Origin: Synaphobranchus kaupii
Lineage: Eukaryota; Chordata; Actinopteri; Anguilliformes; Synaphobranchidae
Length of the DNA: 64,000 bases
Direction: 5' to 3'
Assembly (NCBI GenBank): GCA_029718625.1
Contig: CM056376.1
Location: forward strand, 83,658,541-83,722,540
Made by a program: the position numbers and the translations under genes. Within the stretch, counting starts at the first letter, position 1; each line of letters starts with the position of its first letter. Positions 55,894-64,000 of the stretch are shown here, piece after piece. The notes beneath the pieces were generated by a model. That model was not told the DNA's origin and searched no databases. It saw only the letters and a program-made list of their open reading frames with translations.

Positions 55894-56156
55894 CCCAGAT
55901 AGCAAAGTGACATTGAATCAACGTTGAATTATGGTCAATAACGTCGTTACAGTTGATGATGGAAAATCAACGTTGAATCAACAACTATATTTGGTTGAAT
56001 CACGAGAGGTTTGTTTGTGTTGAAAAAGAGACGTTGAATCAATGTTAAAACGTATGTGCACTTTCAATGTTGAATCAACATCAGAAATCAATGTTGATTC
56101 AATGTTTCTTCCTGGCGTTGATTCAATGTTGATTCAATGTCATTTTGCTATCTGGG
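55894..56156. mobile_element. element G: 263-bp TA-flanked MITE rich in ACGTTGAATCA
   Basis: Flanked by TA (55892-55893 and 56157-56158), with ends CCCAGATAGCAAA and the inverted TTTTGCTATCTGGG. The interior consists largely of variants of AACGTTGAATCAA and its complement, at least ten in 263 bp. Copy 2 of E has the empty site GAATACTGTAATTG near 63108. Likely a Tc1/mariner-dependent MITE. Confidence 0.88.
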
Positions 56157-56411
56157 TACTGTAATTGAGACGGATACGTCTCAACCACTAGGAGTGAAGT
56201 TTATATAGTTAATTATTCTCGCTGTTTATCGAGATCGCCTCAGTTTTTGGAGGTTGCTTTGTTTTGCCTTGTGCTAGGGAAGTTTTGCTGCTGATCCTGT
56301 TATCTCAGTCCTGGTGCGGCTACTTCCGTGTTTGTGTATCTCTCTAGATACGCTTTTAGAAATCCTTATCGGTTGCATTTGGTTCTTTGAACCTTACACT
56401 CCCCCTTTACA

Positions 56412-56616
56412 GATGGAGGTCAATTCTCTTTAGTAATTGAATCATACTATTTAAATTAGCAGATTAGTTTAAATGAAGTTATTTAAATACTAGTAAAACA
56501 TTAATAAATAGTTTTTTTCCTAGCTGAAACATCTGCTTTATTTAGCAAAATTAGCTTTATGTAATGGGAATCCTGCGTGAATGTTAGGAATAGCACAAAA
56601 GTGCTATTTTTTATAA
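56412..56616. other. unrecognised AT-rich DNA
   Basis: Short stretch between LTR-C and the hAT element; nothing recognised. Confidence 0.5.
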
Positions 56617-56624
56617 CAAGGTAT

Positions 56625-57834
56625 CAGTGATGGCGCCAGGAACTTTTCTCTCCCTGGGCTAAGGGTGGGCTAGGTCAATACATGGGGGTGCTAAGGTTGG
56701 CAGAGTATCCATACAACAATCAGAATTGTATAATTCTGTAAATTGAAATGGCATTATAAATGTCATTTGGCTTCATCAATACGAGTACTTAAAAATATCA
56801 GACATCAAAGACAATAATACACCGGAAAATAATGAAAAAGGATGTGAGAAGAGAGGATAAATGATCAGTGTAACGTTATGTCAAAAAAGATGGCTAAAAT
56901 GTCGTTGTTTAACCGCTGCTCTGTGATTGGGACATTTAAGAGTTTCATTATCTAATGAAGATCGCAAACTTTACTTATGAGTTATTTACGCTCCTTGGCG
57001 TGTTTCATAAACTGCACCGTAACGTTTGCGTTGGTTTTTGTATTATCAGAACAGCTTCCACTGTCACCATTCTCCCCCATTTAATTTAGGCTTAGCTTAT
57101 ACATTTAGCTACATGGAATTAATATGAGATCTTTAACGTTACCTGACCATTTTTTGGAGGCAAGCTCTTCTTATTAGCTGAAGTCGAGATGACGAAGATT
57201 GAAAATGATCATTTAGCTAATTTAGGTTAGTTATTCGCTTTCCAAATCTACTCATCTGTGCATGGCCAAGCAGCCAATGTTGTGAGATTAGTCTACTGCC
57301 AATCAAAACACTGTAGTTTACAATTGTGAGTTGCTACCTAGGGAGGTCCACACACTCCACAAATCTGTTGAGTATTTGATCATTTCCGAAGACGGATCAC
57401 ATGGAGAGCTTATGCGAACACATTGTCTATTGATTTTAAAATGATAGTAAATTAGTTTTCAAACAATGACGTTTCCATTTAATATTTTTTAATGTGGTGG
57501 CGAACTCTGTAGGCCTGATGTATTGTAGGCTATGGGAAACACTGGTTTGCTAACGTTAGAAATCAGTTTACGTTATTGTGTCATTTGCGTGAGCTCCCTA
57601 CACACACACCCCCACATCCGTAGCCTACGTCATAGCATAGGCTACATACGCTGCGTAGCCAGGGTGAATATCAGAAAGGGATTAGAATTGTTGATTTACT
57701 TTTATATTTTTTTTAATTATAATTATAATTTTTTTATATAAATTAAAATGCCTGGGGGGGGGGGCTAAACTGGGGCTAAGCAAATTTGTGACGGGGCTAT
57801 AGCCCACCCTTGCCCCGGTGTAGCGCCGTCCATG
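56625..57834. mobile_element. non-autonomous hAT element with CAAGGTAT duplication
   Basis: Perfect 8-bp duplication CAAGGTAT at 56617-56624 and 57835-57842. The ends CAGTGATGGCGCCAGG and, reverse-complemented, CATGGACGGCGCTACACC are inverted; subterminal GGGCTAAGGGTGGGCTA on the left is matched by TAGCCCACCCTTGCCCC on the right. No transposase frame. An 11-base G run lies at 57754-57764. Confidence 0.92.
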
Positions 57835-57842
57835 CAAGGTAT

Positions 57843-58250
57843 GTATTATTTGCATTTGATGGCTGCCTGCAGTATGCAACCAATAGACATCACCAGACGC
57901 TGGGTATCACCCCTGGTGATGGTCTGCCAGGCCTATACTGCAGCCATCTTCAGTACAGTACAGTTTGTTTCTGGGGCGTTTTGCTTTCAGCCTTGTCTTC
58001 AGCAAGTGAAACGCATGTTCTGTTCCATTCAGGTCACGTGATTGACTTGGCCAGTCAAGAACATTTTTTAGCCCTGAAAAACTCATTGGTTGCTTTAGCA
58101 ACATGTTTGGGCTCATTGTCCTGCTGCAAGGTGAAGCGCCGCTCAATGAATTTTGATGCATTTGGTTGGATCTCAGCAGATAAGATGTATCCACTGTTCT
58201 ACCTGCAGCAATATCACACATGACTGACAGTGTCAGCATATTGTCTTAAC
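57843..58250 (-). pseudogene. Tc1-like transposase relic
   Basis: On the minus strand the frame 58239-57907 contains VLDWPSQSRDLNGTEHAFHL and LKTRLKAKRPRNK, corresponding to the [18 protein letters not shown] text of a Tc1 family. The catalytic Glu is retained but the Pro-Ile before it is changed. The block around the second Asp is present only in another frame. No element ends were identified. Confidence 0.8.
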
Positions 58251-58674
58251 TCTACATTTCATTAGTCAATCCACACCAATCTACTGGATCGCTGAAGGTG
58301 TAATTATTACAAGCACATACGCTATATATTTGTCGCAGTATTCATGTGCAATGTTTCTCCATAGGAATCATATTTTCAAGCTGCTAGCACACCTCTTTAT
58401 TAAAGGAATTATTTTCTCTCAGTGGCTCAGTGATTCCTTTTATTGACAGTGCCCAGACTCCATTACCCTTTATATGTGAATATGTGCATTTTCTTTTAAC
58501 ACAGCAAGCCATGTATTACCTCTAGGGTAATAATATTATTGAGCTTCAGGAATGAAAATAGGATGTTACTTTTGAAAAAATGCATAAATAAAAATGGTTT
58601 GTTCTCTCATCTCTGTACCTCCTTGACGGCATGTACTACCTGCTCAAAGCAACAACATAAGAAGACAAGAAAAA
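58251..58674. other. unrecognised DNA
   Basis: Nothing recognised. Confidence 0.5.
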
Positions 58675-58679
58675 AGTAC

Positions 58680-59212
58680 TGTTGCGTTTCCCTCAACTGG
58701 TATGGACCCAAACGCAGGACTCGGAGACAGACTCACAATAAAAGCTCCACGGAGCACTTTTATTTAGAGAGAACACAAACAACGAAGAGGGCGAGTGGGG
58801 TGAGGGACTGGATCCGGGGTTGGCAATGGCAAAGGGGCAGAGGAGGACGTGGAAGCAGGAACACATGGTGACGGACTGGAAGCGGGGTTGGCGAGGGTTA
58901 AGGGTGTACAGGTAGCAGGCTGGCGGGTAACTGAAAGAGAGAGAAGGGAGATTAAGTATTGCAGCTAATCAGTAGACTAATGAGTGAAGTGTGAGGAATG
59001 AATGAGTGGATGAAAGTGCGTGAGGAATGCGAACCGAGGGGGCGAGTGATAGGGCCAGAGATAATAAGGAAACGAGAGGGAAAACCACGCCCAGCCTGCA
59101 CAACACAAAAGACAGACAGGGTAAAAGTAAAAACAAGACATGAAACAAGCGGAGTAGGGAAAACAGGGAGAACAAAGGGAAGGTGGACTGGAAGGGAACG
59201 GAGGACGTAACA
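58680..59212 (-). repeat. solo LTR with AGTAC duplication
   Basis: Plus-strand text TGTTGCGTTTCCC to GACGTAACA, flanked by AGTAC at 58675-58679 and 59213-59217. On the minus strand an AATAAA lies opposite CTTTTATTTAG near 58758, so it reads on the minus strand. 533 bp. Confidence 0.9.
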
Positions 59213-59217
59213 AGTAC

Positions 59218-60570
59218 TTTCTTACTTAAGCATCATTAAATTAAATTAAAATATACATGCATGTTGTTTCCTGTTTCTTATATATTCCAAAAACAGTACT
59301 TTTTCACAGCAATGGAATTGTTCCTTACGGCGTGTTATCGAAAAAGGATAATAAAAATGCATTAATTCTGAGCCCTTGTCATATGTTATGTGCTGAAGAA
59401 GACCGATGACTCCGAAAAAGTAATTACCCACCATGCCCCTGTTTTTCTTTTTAACTGAAGTATGTTTCATTTTTCCAGCAGAGAAGGGCCAAAATTGATA
59501 ATTTGAGCCTCAACAAGAGTAGGCATTCTGAAAAATGAGGTGTGTTGGGATGGCGCCGGACACAATTTGGGAAACAGATTAGTGCAAAATGAGAGCGAGG
59601 CCCATTGCTGTTCTGTGATGAAACAGCTTGGTGCGCAGGCCTTGCCATGAACAGTCAATTTAGGGACGCGCTTGCCTTTAGACTAGCTTTTAACAAAATT
59701 GGCCAGAGGGAAGCATCAGACCTACTTTTTCCACACCCCACTCTGCTGGAAATCCAGGTGCAAAGAAGAAACTAATAGTTTTAAGGTTTTTGTTATGTTC
59801 CTGGAATGAGTGGGGCAGCATCTGCCTTTGAGATACATTTGACGATGGAGCAAAGGCCATCACATGTTGTAAAAATGTGCCGTTAAAGAAGCAATAAAAG
59901 AAATGACTGATTTACGAGCTATTCTCCATGGAAAGAGAAAGTAGAATTTGAAAGAAGAATGTGTACTCTGAGAGTAATTGATGATTAGAACATCATTACA
60001 GGAAATACAAGGTCCAAGCTGTCAATTTACACCAGGTTTTTGATTAACCAATTGGGTTGCTGTGATAACAGACCGCCTCCAAGGAAAACCATGAATAAAT
60101 TGAGAAGCAAGGCCCCTCTCTGGAGTTAAAAACAACTGAAGTGAGAGAAGGTGGAAATTGTATCATGTTAGTTTACTCAGTTATTACGATAAGATAACAG
60201 AGGCTACCTCCAAACCTTATTAATGTGATGTGAAATTAAAGCCCATATTATATCATGGATAGCGGCATAGTGGGATTGTTGTTATGTACAATGCTAAGCA
60301 GAGGGCTGGACACTCCCTAGTCATAATATAGCACAGGTTCTTCTACCACATCGGTTTTCATAAAAAGAATCCATCCACAGGCTCAGAAAAGCATGACAAG
60401 ACCTTTTTAAATAAATTTAGCAGACAGTAAGGTTCTTCCTTCCATAAACAAATATTATTAAATTACAAAGCAACAAGAGTTCAATTTATGAACTTACCTA
60501 GCATTCATTGAATATTACTCATTTTGCCCTTGGGTTTATTATTATTGTAAATTTTAATGGCTTCTGTCTT
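59218..60570. other. non-repetitive DNA, no gene seen
   Basis: No repeat family or frame. 59460-59760 and 60000-60180 have balanced, complex composition, unlike the neighbouring mobile DNA, and are the best candidates in the window for conserved non-coding sequence. Confidence 0.4.
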
Positions 60571-60576
60571 CTACAT

Positions 60577-60900
60577 GGGCAGCATGGTGGTGCAGTGATT
60601 AGCCAGTGAGGGCCTTTCTGTGTGGAGTTTGTGTGTTCTCCCTGTGTCTGTGTGGGTTTCCTACAGGTACTCTGGTTTCCTCCCACAGTCTAAAGACATG
60701 CATGTTAAGTTAATTGGAAAGTCAACATTTTGACTGAACACATGGATATGAATGTGTGAATGAATGGCGTGTGGGCCCTATGGTGGATTGGTGACCAGGG
60801 TGTATTCCTATTTCACCCAATGTCTGCTGGGATAGGCTCCAGCTCCCCAGTGACCCTGACCAGGAGCAAGTGGTTTAGAAAATGGATGGATGGGATGGAT
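60577..60900 (+). mobile_element. tRNA-derived SINE of a widespread fish family
   Basis: GGGCAGCATGGTGGTGCAGT with GATTAGC is the remnant of the tRNA-like head. The body has TGTGTGGAGTTTGTGTGTTC, TCCTCCCACAGTCTAAAGAC, GGGATAGGCTCCAGC and a GATGGATGGGATGGAT tail. The head lacks its B box, so a deletion joined A-box text to the body. Confidence 0.85.
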
Positions 60901-61466
60901 GTTTTCTGCATGCCAATAGGTGAAATAATGAACAGTCCACTTTTAAGAGCTGGACGTTGTGTAGAGAATGCTTAAAGTCCAATTCTTTATTATGGTTGAA
61001 TCATCATCATCATCAATTTTATTTGAGAGCTGACACAAAGACGCTGCACAGAGAACAGAAGGACACAGACTCGGAAAGGCTATAAGGATGGCTGACACTG
61101 CTGGCTTGTAATGGCCCGCTCAGCAGTGAGTCCAATTAGCTAACCGGCTAGCCGAGTGCTTAACGGTGGAAAAAGTAGAAAATTCCCTATCTAAAAGAGT
61201 ATTGCTTTTCCTCAAAAAGATTATATGGACTATGAATTTGTCATTTCAAATATATATTACAGTCTATAAGCCGTGTTGTGTTTATGTCTGTCTGAGACAT
61301 CAGGGACTGGGGCTACTAACTCCAACAACGCTCCGGAGGCAGTAGCATGTCCACAAATAAAATGCACAGCCGGCTGCCACTTCCATGGTAAGCACAACTG
61401 GCACTAGACACAAGAAACCCCGCTATTTATCTCAAAGGTTCAATGATAAAAGCTGTGGGAAAACAA
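60901..61466. other. unrecognised DNA
   Basis: A short ATCATCATCATC tract lies at 61001-61013. Nothing else recognised. Confidence 0.5.
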
Positions 61467-61471
61467 GAATC

Positions 61472-62183
61472 TGTCATGGTTTTTGGCAGCCTCCGTTGTT
61501 TCTGCGGTCATTCTCTTTTTTGGCGTCGTCGGGGTGCTCTATCGGATTTTCCGTCCTCCGTTCCGGTGTTTTGATCTCGCCCGGCTATTATCCCTCACCT
61601 GTTTTGGGTTTCCTGCCGGTTATAAATAGCCCAGGGCTTCCGCCTTCCGGTACTTCGATATTGTCTTTGCTATTTGACATCGAAGTCTGTAAGGTATAGG
61701 ATTTTGGTCACTACGTTTCTGGTTGTTTCAAATAAGAAATGTAGCAAGTCCGGTTAGAGTTAGGATATAGATTGGTTTAGTCTTTTCTTTCCTGTCTTGC
61801 TCTATATCCTTTATACTCCCCACCTGTTACCTTTTTGTTCAGCTCATTCGCACCTAGAGCTTAAGGTAACAGGTTCTATTTTCATTTTCGTTCTCTCGCC
61901 CATTTTCACAGGCTTTCTTTTGTTTTTCTCTGACTTCCTCTTGATGCTCTTTGTTTGAGAGCGTGAGGTTCTTTTTTTGTTTATTACTCGCTATTTTTGA
62001 GTTCCCCCTCTTTTGGGGCTGTTTTGATTTGGCTTATGCCGAGAGGTTTTTATTCCCATTTTCTTTTGTTTATTCCTTCCCTGGTGCGGATCTGTCCGCT
62101 TTAGTGGTGTATATTTCTATACACACTTTTAGATTCCTTGGTTGTTGCACCTGGTTCTCCAAACCTTACACTCCCCTCTTGCA
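61472..62183 (+). repeat. solo LTR-C with GAATC duplication
   Basis: TGTCATGG at 61472 to CTCTTGCA at 62183, flanked by GAATC at 61467-61471 and 62184-62188. A TATA-like GTTATAAATAGCC is near 61619. 712 bp. It is the full-length reference for the split copy at 51254-56411. Confidence 0.92.
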
Positions 62184-62188
62184 GAATC

Positions 62189-62560
62189 AACTTCTGTCTG
62201 GCTTTTGGTCTGTGGAGAGAGCTGAGGGAGTTAAAAAGTGCCAAAAAGTAATGCAGAGTTGGCTATATGGGACCCTAACCCTAACCCTGTTTCTATATTC
62301 ATTTCCAATGTTATATCTTCATCATAATTAATAGTATACATTCTCAGTTGTACTTCTAGTATATAAAACATGTGTTTACCAATGTTGTTTCAATTGTATA
62401 AATTTCACGACCAAAAGCTATATTTGCGAGCATCAGAATATGCCTATGTTTGACATTTATTTTGAAACAGAAGGATTAGCCCTTTCACTTCGTCACTTTT
62501 CAATTTGTTTTCACCAACCAACTATCCCACATGGTGATATGAACCTTCAAAGAAAGTACA
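62189..62560. other. unrecognised DNA with two and a half telomere-like units
   Basis: GACCCTAACCCTAACCCTG at 62271-62289 resembles vertebrate telomere repeats but is too short to mean anything. The rest is unassigned. Confidence 0.5.
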
Positions 62561-62562
62561 AA

Positions 62563-64000
62563 CCCCAATTCCAAAAAGGTTGGGACACTATGTAAAATGC
62601 ACATAAAAGCACAAAGCAGTGATTTGTAAATTCTCTTTTACATGTGTTTAATTGAAAACAGTACAAAAAAAATATTAAATGTTTTACCTTTCAACTTTAT
62701 TGATTTTTGTAAATATACGCTAATTCCTCATTTGATGTCTGCAACATATTCCAAAAACGTTGGGACACCTGTTTGGAACATTCCACAGGTAAACAGGTGA
62801 TGCTATCATGACTGGGTATAAAAAGATATCAAAATACTCTTGATATCTTATTTTCAGGTACTCTTACAAGTACTACTATAACCTTTCTGCAATTGAATGG
62901 ATCTCTATGGGAATTGGGGGGTGGCACTAGATTAAGCTGTAAATTACACAGGAATAGTATGGAACCTATGGTTTGCTAAAAGGCTGAAAGTCATCAAGGG
63001 TCTGAGGTATCAAACGAGCCTCAAACCATCACTACTGACTCATTTTCCTATTAACTCTATAAACTTCACCCCTAGTGGTTGAGACGTATCCATCTCAATT
63101 ACAGTATTCATGTTCATCTGAAATTATAAACTACAGCTTTAAGAAAACCCGTAAATTTTGCCGCAGTATTTTTTAAAAGGGTAGCCTCTTGCGAAAACCT
63201 CAGCTTCTCCAGTTACACTGCAGTGCAATAAATTAGGAGGTCGCTATTAATAGCCCAAAGCACTTACGACCCTCCTCTGGCTACAGCCACAGACTGTACC
63301 GTTTATACACGCTAAGAAAATCATGTTCACGTATAGAAACAATATTTTTTTAAAACGTTGTACAAATGAGCATTCATTTCTCCTTGCTTACTGTACTATA
63401 TACAGTAACTGATGCACTTTCGGTTTAGAAGACACCTCATTTTTCTCTCCAAAATCTCTCGTATAAATATGTTTAAGAAACCAAGTACTTAACAGTATAT
63501 TCAGCTACAGCTGTTTTCTGATGAACCCTGAAGAGTTTATCTTGTTATATTTCGCCAAAGTCCCGTACAGTCGACATTTCCACAGCGACCACCCATCGCA
63601 CTTCGGGCTGAAATACGTTGCTGTTCTTGTGTAAATACACATGCGCTTTCATACGTTCTTTTTTAAACATATTTAAATACATTAGGCAATGCATGTTATG
63701 GTTATTATACTGTATATATACTCTATGTGACTATTCTGAAATAAATGTATTCTGCAGCAAATTTCTGAATGATACAGCTTCTTCAGTTCAAACTTAAAAC
63801 CATGGATGTGCAGGGAATATTTTTTTAGATATTGACATTTAAATAAAACTAGTAGAAACCAGGTGGAAATTGCCTCTGAATGGCCAAAGTAAAGAGAGTT
63901 AAACTCTATGGAAAAATAAACGACCCTTCAAGTGAATTAGCAGCATGTGTCAGGTTAAAAGAGGTCTAACCAGCAGCACTTTGCTAGGTAAGTCTCCAAA
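62563..64000. mobile_element. foldback family FB copy, interrupted by element E copy 2
   Basis: Starts ACAAACCCCAATTCCAAAAA and follows the left arm of 8417-9627 to about 63060. It resumes at 63902 (AACTCTATGGAAAAATAA) and fades soon after 63925. An internal segment around the centre is deleted. Confidence 0.8.
63061..63901 (-). mobile_element. element E, copy 2 (deletion form without nested insertions)
   Basis: Flanked by the 8-bp direct repeat AACTCTAT (63053-63060 and 63902-63909); the uninterrupted target is present in the foldback copy near 9010 (TTGAACTCTATGG). It matches 51683-56203 in inverted orientation but lacks all four nested elements, giving clean empty sites. Retained text includes GAGACGTATCCATCTC, TTTGCCGCAGTATTTTTTAA and GCTGTTTTCTGATGAACC. 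No coding frame. Confidence 0.85.

Larger units (their letters stand above)
51683..56203 (+). mobile_element. element E, copy 1 (second layer), carrying four further insertions
   Basis: The left end GCCCTATTTACTTTGGCCAC and the right end CACTAGGAGTGAAGTTTA match, inverted, the ends of copy 2 at 63061-63901. Flanking 8-mers TTTTGTTA and TATAGTTA agree at six of eight positions. Within it lie LTR-B (51719-53384), the Harbinger element (53684-54517), a TTAA element (54782-55746) and a TA element (55894-56156). E itself has no coding frame left. Superfamily undecided; the 8-bp duplication at copy 2 suggests hAT. Confidence 0.75.
51254..56411 (+). repeat. LTR-C (outermost layer of the stack), split in two
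   Basis: 51254-51682 and 56204-56411 match consecutive parts of the complete LTR-C at 61472-62183: ATCTCGCCCGGC, TATAAAT, TACTTCGATATTGTCTTTGC-like text, GGTATAGGA on the left; TCTCGCTGTTTATCGAGA, TGGTGCGG and a terminal CCTTACACTCCCCCTTTACA on the right. The first 85 bases or so of the LTR are missing. All of 51683-56203 was inserted into it. Confidence 0.8.

Noticed and set aside
62271..62289. Telomere-like CCCTAA units
   Set aside because: Only about two and a half units; expected by chance or slippage.

Overview
This window is gene-poor, repeat-dense vertebrate DNA, almost certainly from a ray-finned (teleost) fish. The inference rests on the mixture present together: DD34E Tc1-like transposons with paired-type helix-turn-helix regions, L2-clade LINEs with fish-style YADD reverse transcriptase, a DIRS1-like tyrosine-recombinase retroelement, BED-finger hAT transposase, piggyBac-like and PIF/Harbinger relics, a common fish tRNA-derived SINE, and many solo LTRs. 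I found no ordinary host gene, rRNA, intact tRNA gene, CRISPR array or bacterial feature. Nearly every sizeable open frame is a transposon protein, a relic of one, or an accidental frame in AT-rich or tandemly repeated DNA. The species cannot be named from the sequence alone.

Layout. 1-3.95 kb: LTR-A retroelement material (LTR, short gag-like frame, a block of three minisatellites encoding a proline-rich open frame, second LTR, second gag-like fragment). 4.0-9.6 kb: foldback elements of one TA-flanked family, one of them split by a 3.04-kb piggyBac-like element with TTAA duplications, and a Tc1 relic. 10.2-14.1 kb: a decayed LTR, a clean LTR-B solo LTR, then a 1.6-kb Tc1 element complete to both ends. 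14.1-25.4 kb: mostly unrecognised DNA with an L1-like 3' end, a small inverted-repeat element carrying six GACTTAGGCA-type motifs, homopolymer runs and a LINE/SINE tail. 25.9-27.8 kb: L2 LINE, plus strand. 28.4-29.8 kb: two minus-strand solo LTRs. 30-39 kb: mostly unrecognised DNA, small hairpin elements and dispersed repeat copies. 39.1-42.06 kb: second L2 LINE, minus strand, interrupted by a Tc1 deletion derivative. 42.07-44.0 kb: DIRS1-like coding fragment and inverted-repeat termini. 44.0-45.9 kb: non-autonomous hAT-like element. 46.4-50.7 kb: a LINE 3' part split by a 3.26-kb hAT element whose 540-codon main exon is fully open. 51.25-56.41 kb: a transposon stack at least four levels deep. 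56.6-64 kb: non-autonomous hAT, Tc1 relic, two solo LTRs, a SINE, and a foldback-family copy that holds a second copy of the stack's unknown element.

How the pieces relate. Several insertions can be proven inside the window because a paralogous copy supplies the empty site. The element at 63061-63901 lacks the Harbinger, TTAA-type and TA-type insertions carried by its relative at 51683-56203. The LINE at 27.2 kb is the empty site for the Tc1 at 39.5 kb. The foldback copies at 9.0 and 35.2 kb are the empty site for the piggyBac-like element at 4.36 kb. Six solo LTRs have short direct repeats that match on both sides, so LTR-LTR recombination has been frequent. The unrepeated remainder (for example about 59.46-60.2, 24.7-25.0, 29.3-29.9 and 37.5-37.76 kb) could hold conserved non-coding sequence, which would fit a gene desert or a large intron, but that is speculation until aligned.
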